Shown in pieces: positions 42,764 to 51,147 of a stretch of 62,249 nt of DNA. This DNA is from an uncultured bacterium (GTDB lineage: Bacteria > Krumholzibacteriota > Krumholzibacteriia > LZORAL124-64-63): positions 75,700-137,948 of the forward strand of contig CALMJK010000004.1 of the NCBI GenBank assembly GCA_937864225.1, read 5' to 3'. Within the stretch, counting starts at the first letter, position 1, and each line of letters starts with the position of its first letter. A program made the position numbers and the translations under genes. The notes under the pieces are model-generated. The model saw only the letters and a program-made list of their open reading frames with translations. It was not told where the DNA came from and made no database searches.

Positions 42764-45700
42764 ACCGCTCCCGGCGGCCGCGGCGGCCGCGGCTGCCCGG
42801 AACGCGACTCGCGACCGCCGTCGCCGCGGGTCTGCTGGCGCTCCTGCTGGCCGGGCGCGACCCGGTCGCGGCTTTGCCTGTCGCGGCGCCCGACACCGCG
42901 GGTCTCCGTCGGCTCACGGCGGCTGCCGCGGATACCACCCTCGTAGAGGCGCCGCCGGGGGCGATGCGCGTGCGGGCCGATCGTCTCGTCGACCGCCTGG
43001 TCGACGGCCAGCCCGTGACCTTCCTGTTCGGCAACGTGTTGATCGATCGCGACACCCTCGCGGTGCGCAGCGACACGGCGGTGTATTACCGCAGCCGCGA
43101 CGTCTACGACTTCAACGGCCAGGTCTCGCTGCAGTCCAGGCAACGGGTCTTGACCGCGCGTTCGGCCCAGGTCAGGCGATCCGAAAATGCAGCCGACGCC
43201 GTGGGCGACGTCCGGGTGGAGGAAGGCGAGGTTGTCGGCACGGCGGCTCGCGCCGAGTCGCGCCGAGGCGGGGCATTGCTGCGCCTGATCGGCGGGGCGC
43301 GCTTGGTCTCGCCCGAGTACACCGTGTGGGGCGACACGGTCCTGAGTTCGCGCGGCGCGGCGGCCGGAGGGGAAGCGGCGCACGAGATGGGCGAGGCCTT
43401 CGGCGCTGTCCGCCTGCTCGATCAGGGCGCGCGCACCCTGATCACCGGCGACCACGCTGTATTCGACCGCGGCGCGGGCACGGCCTGCGTCGATCGTCGT
43501 CCCCTTCTCACGACGCGGGAGAGCGGGGCGCAAACCCTGACCGGCTCGTCGCGACTGATGCGCTTCCAACGCGCGCCGGACCGCATCGTCATGATCGACA
43601 GCGTGCGCATTCGCCAGGATGCGACGACGGCCGTCGCCGACACCGCCCACGTCCTGGGCCGGGAGCGGGTCCTGCTGCGGGGAAACCCGGTCGTGCGCGA
43701 CGGCAAGCGCAGCACGATGACGGGGCGCGCGATCGAGTTCCTGTACCGCGAGGGCAGGCTCGACCGCGTGCTGCTCCTGGGGCAGGCGCGCATCGTGGAC
43801 GCGCAGCCGGAAAGCTTGGCCGCGTTGCATCCCGGTCTGCCTTCCTCGAGCACCCTGGAGGGCGACACCATCGACGTGGCATTTCGGGAAGACGAGATAC
43901 GGAGCTGCCTCGTCGTCGGGTCCGCGCACAGCGTGTACGTCCCGGAGGACACTGCGGACGAGGTGGCCTTCAACGACGTGCGCGGCGACACCATCATTCT
44001 CGATTTCCGCCGCGGCCGGGTCGACGTCGTGCGGGTCCGAGGGGAGATGTCCGGCACGTATCACTTCGTGAGGCGAGAGAACGTTCCTCCGCCCGTGACG
44101 GCGGCGTCCGACAGCCTCGGCGCGGATGCCGTCGCCGCCGCGCCCGCCGACAGCGCGGTCGCGGCGCGGGCCGGGCCTCCCGGCGGCTTCGATTTCGGCG
44201 CCTTGGCGGAAACGGTGGATTACGCGGGCGAGCGGGCGGTTTTCAGGCTCGACGAACGCACGATCGAAGTGCAGGGAGAGGCGCGGCTGGATTATGGAAC
44301 GCTCACTCTGACCGCGCGGGACGTGCGCTTCGACACCGAGGCGCGCGAACTGTACGCCGACGGCGAGCCGCTGCTGGTGGACGACGCGCAGAAGATCGCC
44401 GGCAAGCGCATGGGATACAATTTCGGCTCGCGAGCCGGCGCCGTGCAGGACGGCGTCACGGCGCACGATAAGAACTACTACACCGGGCGCGAAATCCGGC
44501 GCTTTCAGGACGGCACGATCAAGATCCGTTCGGGTCGCATGACGTCCTGCGATCTCGCACGTCCTCATTATCACTTCTGGGCGGACAAGATGCGCATCGA
44601 GTTGGACAAGCGCGTCGTCGCCGCGCCGGTCGTCGTGAAAGTGGGGGAAGTGCCGCTGTTCGCCCTGCCGTTCTATTTCAAATCGCTCGAGGGAGGGCGC
44701 CGTTCTGGCATCCTGTTCCCGAACTTCGGTTTCGGCTGGTCCCGTCGCGACGGCCGCTACATACGCGATTGGGGCTATTACTGGGCCACCAACGATTATC
44801 TCGACTTCATCCTGCGCGGCGACTACTCCGAGCGGCACGACTTGGCGATGCGACTGACCAACCGTTACGTCAAGCGCTATTCATTCCAGGGATCCATCGA
44901 CTGGTCGCGGCGAACGACCTTCGACAATTCGAGGACCGAGGAGGTGGAACCGCAGACTCGCGAATGGCAATTGCACTGGAATCACAATCAGGAGGCGCTG
45001 TTCGACGCGTATGTGTTTCGCTCGGACGTTTCGCTGGCCAGCCGCACGCTCGCGCGCAACGATCTCACCACCGATACAGGCCGCGATGTCGTGAGCGGAC
45101 GTTTGCATTCCACGGTCTTTCTGAGCCGGAACTGGCGCGATCTGAGCACGACCCTGAACATCCTGCGCGACGAGGAAGTGAACGCCGGCGATGACGATCC
45201 GCTCAGCGACCAAACGCTGAGCACGACCTCCCTGCCGCAATTGAGCGTTTCTTTCCGCAGCCGCAACGTGCTCGCGCCGCTGCCCCCCGGGCGCAAGGGG
45301 TCGCTACCCGGAGACCTGCTGCGCGCCATCAATTACGGACACTCGTATGAGTTGGGCCGACGGAGCGTGGTGAGAGAGCTCACCGACGTCGTGACCACGT
45401 CGGCCCGAGGTCAATGCCGGGCGGACGTGCGTCCGCCGCGCCTCGGTTTCCTCAATCTCACGGCCGGCGTGCAGGGCTCTCAGGCCTGGCAACGGGAGAC
45501 GCGGAATGGCAGCGAGTTCGCGGCCTGGGACACGCTGGCCGCCGACACCAACGGGGTCGTGGTCTCGCCCATTTTCACGGAGATCAGTGAGCGAACCGAG
45601 CGAACGACGCCGAGTCTCTCCTTGAGCGGCAGCGCTTCGACGAAGCTGTACGGCGTGATGCCGTTGAAGCTGGGCGCGCTCCGGGCGCTGCGCCATACGT

Positions 45701-46662
45701 TCGATGTGGCGGTCAACTACTCGTGGCGGCCCCAGATCGGCGACAAACAGGCCGGGAGCAGTTCCATCGGCCTGTCGATGGGCAATCGGTTCGATTTGAA
45801 GCTGGCAGCGGGAGAACAGAAGCCCCGCGAGGATCCGAGAAGGGGCGCCACGGCGCAACCGGACAGCACGCGCGAGCAGCACCGCAAGCTGGACGGCTTG
45901 CTGGACTGGCGACTCAGCACCAGTTACAACCCCGACGGCCCCACCGGCGGCCGCTGGGGCATGATCGGCAGCAGCATCATTATCAAGCCGGGGCGCAGCC
46001 GGAATCTGGATCTCAAGATCAACAATGCCATCGAGCCGTATGATCTGCGCATCCAGACCACCAACGTCACCTACGGATTGAGCCTGTCCGGCCGCGTCGA
46101 CACGGGGCGCGAGGAAACGGCTCCGGGGCCGGATCGTAACGCGGCGATCGACCGCCTGGGCGCGACGTCGGACACGACGGCCGTCACGCCCGAGGGCGTG
46201 GTTCCCGAAGAGGCGCAGGCTGCCGACGTCTACGGAGCAGAGTTCGTGGGCGCCGGCGGCCGCGCCGGCGCCGGGGAGGGCGAGGATCCGAGCGAGGGCG
46301 GTCGCTTCATACCGTGGAGCGTGAACAGTTCGCTTTCCTACCAGCGCAACCACTTGACGGGCACCACGAGCGCGCGCACAAGCGTCTCCTTCTCGGCCCA
46401 GATCACGACCAATTGGGACTTCGCCTGGTCGGGCGAACTGGATCTGGAGGCCGGCACGCTGACCCGCCAGAACTGGAGCCTGAACAGGGACCTGCACTGT
46501 TGGGCGCTGGAGTTCACGCGCGAATTGAACGCGGTCAACTCGCAGTTTGGTTTCCGAATCTATCTGAAATCGATCCCGGCGGTCGAAGTTACGCGCGGCA
46601 ACCGGTACTTGACTCGCCGCGGCGGGGGACTGGCCGGCGCGCTGGGGAGCGGGCTCTATTGA
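42760..46662 (+). CDS. lptD: Large LptD/OstA-type outer-membrane assembly protein
   Basis: A protein of about 1,300 residues. A signal segment (TRLATAVAAGLLALLLAG) leads. Residues of about 60-500 hold OstA-like beta-jelly-roll repeats (for example GNVLIDRDTLAVRSDTAVYY and GRAIEFLYREGRLDRVLLLG). The C-terminal part is an LptD beta-barrel: SGILFPNFGFGWSRRDG, DYSERHDLAMRLTNRY and so on. LptD inserts lipopolysaccharide in the outer membrane. The usual length in Proteobacteria is about 780; the extra OstA modules make this one larger, as in some FCB bacteria. The GTG at 42760 overlaps the ROK stop. Confidence 0.85.
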   Translation: MNRSRRPRRPRLPGTRLATAVAAGLLALLLAGRDPVAALPVAAPDTAGLRRLTAAAADTTLVEAPPGAMRVRADRLVDRLVDGQPVTFLFGNVLIDRDTLAVRSDTAVYYRSRDVYDFNGQVSLQSRQRVLTARSAQVRRSENAADAVGDVRVEEGEVVGTAARAESRRGGALLRLIGGARLVSPEYTVWGDTVLSSRGAAAGGEAAHEMGEAFGAVRLLDQGARTLITGDHAVFDRGAGTACVDRRPLLTTRESGAQTLTGSSRLMRFQRAPDRIVMIDSVRIRQDATTAVADTAHVLGRERVLLRGNPVVRDGKRSTMTGRAIEFLYREGRLDRVLLLGQARIVDAQPESLAALHPGLPSSSTLEGDTIDVAFREDEIRSCLVVGSAHSVYVPEDTADEVAFNDVRGDTIILDFRRGRVDVVRVRGEMSGTYHFVRRENVPPPVTAASDSLGADAVAAAPADSAVAARAGPPGGFDFGALAETVDYAGERAVFRLDERTIEVQGEARLDYGTLTLTARDVRFDTEARELYADGEPLLVDDAQKIAGKRMGYNFGSRAGAVQDGVTAHDKNYYTGREIRRFQDGTIKIRSGRMTSCDLARPHYHFWADKMRIELDKRVVAAPVVVKVGEVPLFALPFYFKSLEGGRRSGILFPNFGFGWSRRDGRYIRDWGYYWATNDYLDFILRGDYSERHDLAMRLTNRYVKRYSFQGSIDWSRRTTFDNSRTEEVEPQTREWQLHWNHNQEALFDAYVFRSDVSLASRTLARNDLTTDTGRDVVSGRLHSTVFLSRNWRDLSTTLNILRDEEVNAGDDDPLSDQTLSTTSLPQLSVSFRSRNVLAPLPPGRKGSLPGDLLRAINYGHSYELGRRSVVRELTDVVTTSARGQCRADVRPPRLGFLNLTAGVQGSQAWQRETRNGSEFAAWDTLAADTNGVVVSPIFTEISERTERTTPSLSLSGSASTKLYGVMPLKLGALRALRHTFDVAVNYSWRPQIGDKQAGSSSIGLSMGNRFDLKLAAGEQKPREDPRRGATAQPDSTREQHRKLDGLLDWRLSTSYNPDGPTGGRWGMIGSSIIIKPGRSRNLDLKINNAIEPYDLRIQTTNVTYGLSLSGRVDTGREETAPGPDRNAAIDRLGATSDTTAVTPEGVVPEEAQAADVYGAEFVGAGGRAGAGEGEDPSEGGRFIPWSVNSSLSYQRNHLTGTTSARTSVSFSAQITTNWDFAWSGELDLEAGTLTRQNWSLNRDLHCWALEFTRELNAVNSQFGFRIYLKSIPAVEVTRGNRYLTRRGGGLAGALGSGLY

Positions 46663-46705
46663 GTCCGCGGGCGGCGCAAACGCCCCGAAAAGCACGCAAT
46701 TGGCG

Positions 46706-46734
46706 TTGACAACCCCGGCGGGCTCGGCTTGGAT
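46706..46734 (+). promoter_or_regulatory. Promoter for second HU gene
   Basis: TTGACA (46706-46711), 17 bases, TTGGAT (46729-46734). The -35 is perfect. An ideal AAAAGGAGGTGA ribosome site and the HU start follow within 30 bases. Confidence 0.5.
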
Positions 46735-46758
46735 CTGAGCAGAAAAGGAGGTGAGAGC

Positions 46759-47055
46759 ATGAACAAAACTGAGCTGACCGCCAGACTGGCGAAACAGACC
46801 GGCCTGCCCCTCAGGGACGCCGCCAACTGCGTGAACGCCATCTTCTCGACCTCCCCCCGAGAGGGAATCATCGCTGATGAGCTGACTAAAGGGCAGAGGG
46901 TGCAAATCACCGGCTTCGGCACCTTCGAGACCCGCAAGCGGACGATGCGCGAAGGTCGCAATCCCCAGACCGGCGCTGCGATCACGATCGCGGCGGCCAC
47001 CTATCCGGCCTTCGTCTCCGGGAAGAGCCTCAAGGACAGGGTGCGCATGAAGTGA
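46759..47055 (+). CDS. HU-family DNA-binding protein (second, divergent copy)
   Basis: A 98-residue HU/IHF-like protein. MNKTELTARLAKQTGLPLRDA is the first helical part, and GFGTFETRKRTMREGRNPQTG is the family signature. It has extra residues in the loop (STSPREGIIADELTKG) and an unusual C-terminal helix (FVSGKSLKDRVRMK), and differs from the HU at 10960. The ribosome site AAAAGGAGGTGA is nearly perfect, suggesting strong translation. It has its own promoter and ends in a hairpin, so it is monocistronic. Confidence 0.9.
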   Translation: MNKTELTARLAKQTGLPLRDAANCVNAIFSTSPREGIIADELTKGQRVQITGFGTFETRKRTMREGRNPQTGAAITIAAATYPAFVSGKSLKDRVRMK

Positions 47056-47065
47056 TGCATCTCGC

Positions 47066-47102
47066 GGACGCGGGGGGCGTCGTACCGCCCCCCGTGACGT
47101 CC
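47066..47102 (+). terminator. Strong GC hairpin after second HU
   Basis: The stem CGGGGGG/CCCCCCG is extended by GGACG/CGTCC with a three-base bulge (TGA) on one side. It starts ten bases after the HU stop. A T-run is lacking, so this is a likely but unproven intrinsic terminator. Confidence 0.5.
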
Positions 47103-47113
47103 AAGCGCCCGCC

Positions 47114-47143
47114 TTGCCGGCCGCACTTCCCGCACCTTATAAT
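47114..47143 (+). promoter_or_regulatory. Promoter for metallophosphatase-cytochrome gene
   Basis: TTGCCG (47114-47119), 18 bases, then perfect TATAAT (47138-47143). The gene starts about 108 bases later. No clear operator is seen. Confidence 0.55.
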
Positions 47144-47250
47144 TCCCTGCCGGGAACCGGCCCGGTCGCTGGCGGTTCAAGTCGCGAGCCGTTCGTGCCG
47201 CGCGACCGCCGCGAGCTGGCCATTTTGAATCCAGCGCGAGGAAGGTTTCT

Positions 47251-48621
47251 GTGTTGACCAGAAGAAGCTGCCCGCCGCTGCGCGCGACTGGCCTGGTGCT
47301 CTGTCTGATGTTGGTCGGGTTGGCCGCCGTCGCTCTCGAAGTGCGGCGCCCGCGCGCGGCGCCTGTCGAGTCGGAATGGGAGGCGATCACCGTCCTCTAC
47401 CACAGCGACGTCGGAGGCAAGATAGAGCCCTGCGGCTGAAAGGGCAGCCGGCGTGGCGGGTTGGCCCGGAGGGCCACCTATCTCGACGACGTGCGGGGTG
47501 AAGGCCGATCCGTGCTGTTGCTGGATGCCGGAGGTCTCTTCGGCCCGCGTTCGAAGCTGGAGCGCGAGCAGACGCGCTTCGTGTGCGAAGTCACCGCCGG
47601 CTTCGGATACGACGCGATCGGGCTCGGTCATCAAGACCTGAATTACGGCCTCGATTTTCTGCGCGAGATGATCGCTCTGCATCACCTGCCGTTCACGAGC
47701 GCGAACGTGCGCGACACGGTCAGCGGTGAGCCCATCCTGCCGCCGTATCTCATCGTGCGCAAGGATTCACAGGTCTTCGGCATCGTTTCGGTGCTGGACC
47801 CGGCCGAGAAGTTCATCTCGATGTCCGCGCGTGACGAGGCGCTCCGGATCGACGATCCGGTCGCCACGCTGCGGCTCCTCGTGCCTCAGATCCGGCGAGA
47901 GGCCAAGACCGTCGTTCTGCTGTCTCACTTCGATGTCCCTAAGACGGAGGAACTGCTCAAGGAGATCGAAGGCGTCGATATCGCGGTCGTCGGCCACACT
48001 CACCAGGCCTTGCCCGGCGAACGGGTGGTCGGGCGTTCGATCATGCTCGCCGCCGGCTATGAGGGGCGCGCCGTCGGTCGTCTCAACGGGAGTTTCGACG
48101 ACGAGGGCGTCGTGCGCGCGTTCAACGTTCAGATGACCGACCTGGACGAAAAGATCATCAACGATCAGGCCATGGACGCGCAGGTCGAGACGTTCAAGCT
48201 CAGGCTGGAGGAGATTCGCCTGACCCTGCGCGGGAAGCACCAGCCGGTCAAGGGGTCGGACCGCGAGCAGTTCCTCTCCCAGAGAGAATGTCGCAAGTGC
48301 CATGCGGATATTTTCGCGAAGCTGGAGATGTCGCGTCACAACTCCGCCTTCACGGCGCTGATCCAGAAGGGAATGTCGCAGGAGCCGGAATGCCTCGTCT
48401 GCCACGTGACCGGCTATGAACATCGCAACGGTTACGACGAGCGTCCTCCGTACAGTTCGCTGATCAATGTGCAGTGCGAGGCCTGTCACGGCTACGGCAC
48501 GCTGCACCGTCGAGACAGTCGTTGGAAGAAAGAGGCCCGCGGCACCTGCGCGGAGTGTCATGACCAGAAGAACAGTCCGAATTTCGATTTCGCGACTTAC
48601 TGGGAGAAGATCCGCCACTGA
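47251..48621 (+). CDS. Metallophosphoesterase-tetraheme cytochrome c, candidate selenoprotein (in-frame UGA)
   Basis: A single frame of 457 codons (456 residues) is interrupted only by TGA at 47437-47439. Start GTG at 47251 has AGGAAGG just upstream. Residues 8-30 are a signal peptide or anchor. The phosphoesterase part reads ITVLYHSDVGGKIEPCG-[UGA]-KGSRRGGLARRATYL. In relatives known to me, the UGA position is Cys (EPCGCK..GGLARRATYL), so residue 63 is probably selenocysteine next to C61. GHQDLNYG and VGHTHQ follow the calcineurin-like pattern. Four heme sites, CxxCH at C347, C381, C409 and C433, form a tetraheme C-terminal domain. It is probably exported. A sequence error or a pseudogene is possible but less likely, as the rest is intact. 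Confidence 0.72.
47437..47477 (+). promoter_or_regulatory. Putative SECIS hairpin at UGA (selenocysteine insertion)
   Basis: After the UGA at 47437, GTGGC (47453-47457) pairs with GCCAC (47473-47477). Inside, GGG (47458-47460) pairs with CCC (47465-47467) around a UUGG loop; GGAGG (47468-47472) is bulged. The loop starts 22 bases after the UGA, within the usual 16-37 range of bacterial SECIS. If the inner pairs do not form, the loop begins with G, also as expected. It lies in coding sequence, as bacterial SECIS do. Folding was done by eye. Confidence 0.5.
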
Positions 48622-49417
48622 ACGGGGCGGGATCGCCGACCGGCGCGCGCTGACAGCTTTGGGGGCGGTCTGCGCGTTGCTGTCTATGTCCGGAAGCTCT
48701 CAGGCACTGGACTTGTTCACGCTGTGGCGGCAACCGGAATTGCCGTTGCGCCTCGAGGTTGGTGCTTGGACCGACTACCGCACGTCGGTCGTGGAGTCGG
48801 GGCAGCGCACGGAACGGCAGGTCCGCATCCAGTGTGTTGCCCAGCGCGGCGGAACATGGCAGGTCGAATTCATCCCGCTTGAGGAGCGCGCGAGCGGACT
48901 CGTGCCGGCTCCGGGCGAGGGTTGTCTGCTGTATCTGGCGGAACGGGTTCGCGAGCGCAGCGGCGGTCTGGCGGATCTGGTTCAGCGCGTCATTCGCTGG
49001 CAGGATGGCGAAAGAAGCGAACTGACGCCGGCGCAGTGGCGCGAGGATCCACTCGTGTCCGCCTCGCTGCGCGGCCATTTCAGGCCTCAGCGGGTGCGCG
49101 CGGCGGGAGAATCGGTGCGTGTGGTCGCGAGACGGGAGTTGACTTGCCGGCAATGGGAAATGTCGGCGGCCGACACCTTGAAGGTCCGGCTGCCGCGGGG
49201 AACCCTTCAGCAGATCGCGACGCGAGAGGTGACCGCCGCCGTTCACCCGGACGTGCCCTTTCTGGGGATCGTTTTCGCGACGGAACGAACCGCCTCCTCG
49301 GCTCGGCTCGAACCGCCCCGTCATGGAGGTTCGACGCCGGCTCCGACGCTGCGAATCGAGTACATGGAACTAGTCGGCTATGGCGTCGGCGCGGCGCGGG
49401 CTCTGGGAGACCGTTGA
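48560..49417 (+). CDS. Secreted protein of unknown function
   Basis: A protein of about 285 residues. A hydrophobic segment (ALTALGAVCALLSMSGSSQA) looks like a signal peptide, preceded by an Arg-rich segment. The mature part begins LDLFTLWRQPELPLRLEVGA and seems beta-rich; I recognise no family. The start is unclear: ATG 48560 overlaps the cytochrome gene by 62 bases and has GGAG four bases upstream; TTG 48659 would shorten the signal too much. The gene is in the same direction as the metallophosphatase-cytochrome gene and likely co-transcribed, so it may be part of the same exported system. Confidence 0.6.
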   Translation: MTRRTVRISISRLTGRRSATERGGIADRRALTALGAVCALLSMSGSSQALDLFTLWRQPELPLRLEVGAWTDYRTSVVESGQRTERQVRIQCVAQRGGTWQVEFIPLEERASGLVPAPGEGCLLYLAERVRERSGGLADLVQRVIRWQDGERSELTPAQWREDPLVSASLRGHFRPQRVRAAGESVRVVARRELTCRQWEMSAADTLKVRLPRGTLQQIATREVTAAVHPDVPFLGIVFATERTASSARLEPPRHGGSTPAPTLRIEYMELVGYGVGAARALGDR

Positions 49418-49447
49418 CCACTCCGGCACGAAGTGGTAGACTCCCTC

Positions 49448-50287
49448 ATGCCTTACGCCGTGCTCTTGCAGGATCTACTCCATGAAGCTCACGCCGAACT
49501 GCTCGCCGCGGAGCGACCGCTGGCCGTCCAGGACGTCGCGCGCTGCCTGTTCGGCCCCAACCGACACGAGGACCCGGTCACGGCGATTGTCGTCCGCCTC
49601 ATGCTTCAGTCCGATCCGCGGTTTTTGCGCACGCACGGCGGCCGATGGAGCGCGTGCGCGGCCGCCTGCATGGCGAGGCCGCTGGAATCGACCGACTTCG
49701 TGGTCGTGGATCTGGAAACGACAGGCAGCGTGTTGGGCGTCGACGAGGTCATCGAGATTGGCGCGTTGCGTCTGCGCGCCGGCAAGGTGACGGACCGATT
49801 CACGAGCCTCGTTCGGTCTACCCGTGCCCTGCCGATCTGGGTGCGGCGTCTGACCGGCATTCGAAGCGCTGATTTGCGCAGCGCGCCGGTCTTCGCGGAA
49901 GTGGCGCCGGACTTGACCGCGTTGCTCGACGGCGCGGTGTTCGTCGCCCACGATCTGCGATTCGACCTGCCGTTTTTGAAATGGGAATTTTCTCGCCACG
50001 GCCTGGTCATGCCCGATGTCATCGGTGTCTGCACGCTGCAACTCTCACGTTTGCTGTGGCCCGAGCTCTCCAGTCGTCGGCTGAGCGCACTGTCGCGCCA
50101 TTTCGGCGTCGTTCACGCCAGACCGCATCGGGCCGAGGCTGACGCCGAGGCCACGGCCGAGATTCTGCAACTTGCCCTGACGCGAGCCGCCGACTTGAAT
50201 CTTCGCGACCTCGGCGACCTCTTCGCCGGATCGCTGCCCGGGAATCTCGCTCGCTCCCACGATCTCGCCGCCCGAGCGGCAGGCTGA
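49448..50287 (+). CDS. DnaQ-like 3'-5' exonuclease with N-terminal winged-helix-like domain
   Basis: A 279-residue protein. The first 75 residues (LLHEAHAELLAAERPLAVQD and SDPRFLRTHGGRWSA) look like a HARE-HTH or winged-helix domain. The rest is a DEDDh exonuclease: VVDLETTG (Exo I, near residue 84), VAHDLRFDLPFL (Exo II) and HRAEADAEATAEIL (Exo III). It belongs to the DNA polymerase III epsilon-like family, but as a stand-alone protein it could act in DNA repair or RNA trimming. The ATG at 49448 is used; a GTG at 49433 is possible. No strong ribosome site is seen for either. Confidence 0.82.
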   Translation: MPYAVLLQDLLHEAHAELLAAERPLAVQDVARCLFGPNRHEDPVTAIVVRLMLQSDPRFLRTHGGRWSACAAACMARPLESTDFVVVDLETTGSVLGVDEVIEIGALRLRAGKVTDRFTSLVRSTRALPIWVRRLTGIRSADLRSAPVFAEVAPDLTALLDGAVFVAHDLRFDLPFLKWEFSRHGLVMPDVIGVCTLQLSRLLWPELSSRRLSALSRHFGVVHARPHRAEADAEATAEILQLALTRAADLNLRDLGDLFAGSLPGNLARSHDLAARAAG

Positions 50288-50407
50288 CCTTCTTTCCGCG
50301 CCCACCCCCTTGACGTTGGGGGCCGCGTGCCCTAACATCCCGCGCGATTGTGCAGCCGCGGGTTGCCGACGAGCCGACGTGATCAGGACGATGCCAAGGA
50401 GGCAAGT

Positions 50408-50590
50408 ATGGGTGTGGCCCATGGGGAACAGGAAGTTCTCGTCCGGGAAAAGAATTTTGTGAAATTCGAAAGGTTGTTGGCCAGGGCCGAGGCGGAGGGC
50501 CGGATCGACGGCCCGCACAAATGCTTGGTATGCGGAATGCGCTACCTTCTAAAGGAGGAGGCGGACGGCTGCTGCCGCGTCGTCCCCTGA
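50408..50590 (+). CDS. Small zinc-ribbon-like protein (60 residues)
   Basis: A 60-residue protein started by GGAGG with a short spacer before the ATG. It begins with a charged helix (REKNFVKFERLLARAEAEGR) and ends with two cysteine pairs, C39/C42 (CLVC) and C55/C56 (CC), a possible zinc knuckle. No family is recognised. It lies between the exonuclease and the next zinc-ribbon gene, whose frame overlaps its end if read from an early ATG. It is probably a real short gene because of its ribosome site and its cysteine spacing. Confidence 0.6.
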   Translation: MGVAHGEQEVLVREKNFVKFERLLARAEAEGRIDGPHKCLVCGMRYLLKEEADGCCRVVP

Positions 50591-50634
50591 ACGTCCGATC
50601 GATTGGCGTTGGCCGGTTCGTCCTGCCCGAATAC

Positions 50635-51147
50635 GTGAAGATTTCGCAGTACTGCTCCGTGTGCAAGGCCGTTCTTGACATGACGGTCGTGCCCACGTCC
50701 GATAGCGATGAGGACGGCGTCATCTGGCTGCGCTGTCCCCAGTGCCAAGGCTTCCTTCCCAAGTTCAATGCGGGTCTGAGCGAGAAGCGGATACCCGCCG
50801 ACGACGAGGCGGCAAGTCCGTCCGTCGATCCGGCCGCCGCACCCGAATCGCCGCCGAGCGCGGACGGCGCCCCGCCGGTCGCGTCGGGACTTGCGCCGGA
50901 AGGCGCAAAGCCGTCGTCCGAACACGTCTGTCACGACACGCCCCTGGACATCGATCCGGCCACGGCCGTGCCCTATCGTCCGTGGAGCAGTTACGACGTG
51001 GGCGCGGTCGTCCACCACTTGGCGTGGGATGATTACGGAGTCGTGATCGCCAAGGAGACGCTGCCCGGCAAGCGACAGGTCGTGCGCGTGCGCTTCGAGC
51101 GGGCGGGCGAGGTTCAACTCATCGAGGAAAGCGACGAGGGCCTGTGA
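50635..51147 (+). CDS. Zinc-ribbon protein with SH3/CarD-like C-terminal domain
   Basis: A protein of about 170 residues if started at GTG 50635 (VKISQYCSVC). The N-terminus holds CSVC and CPQC, a zinc ribbon. A Pro/Ala/Ser-rich linker of about 80 residues follows. The C-terminus (YDVGAVVHHLAWDDYGVVIA and VVRVRFERAGEVQLIEE) resembles a small SH3-like or CarD-type barrel, as seen in transcription-linked factors. An earlier ATG at 50521 is possible but overlaps the previous gene. Its role could be RNA polymerase or DNA binding; this is inference. Confidence 0.55.
   Translation: MKISQYCSVCKAVLDMTVVPTSDSDEDGVIWLRCPQCQGFLPKFNAGLSEKRIPADDEAASPSVDPAAAPESPPSADGAPPVASGLAPEGAKPSSEHVCHDTPLDIDPATAVPYRPWSSYDVGAVVHHLAWDDYGVVIAKETLPGKRQVVRVRFERAGEVQLIEESDEGL

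Noticed and set aside
47174..47183. GGTTCAAGTC resembling a tRNA T-arm
   Set aside because: No acceptor stem, anticodon arm or CCA could be placed around it; it lies in the leader of the metallophosphatase gene.
47251..47439. A separate 62-residue secreted peptide gene ending at TGA 47437
   Set aside because: The frame continues without gap, the peptide ends in the middle of a conserved family motif, and the downstream frame would lack a good start and its own N-terminal metal motif. One gene with recoded UGA fits better.
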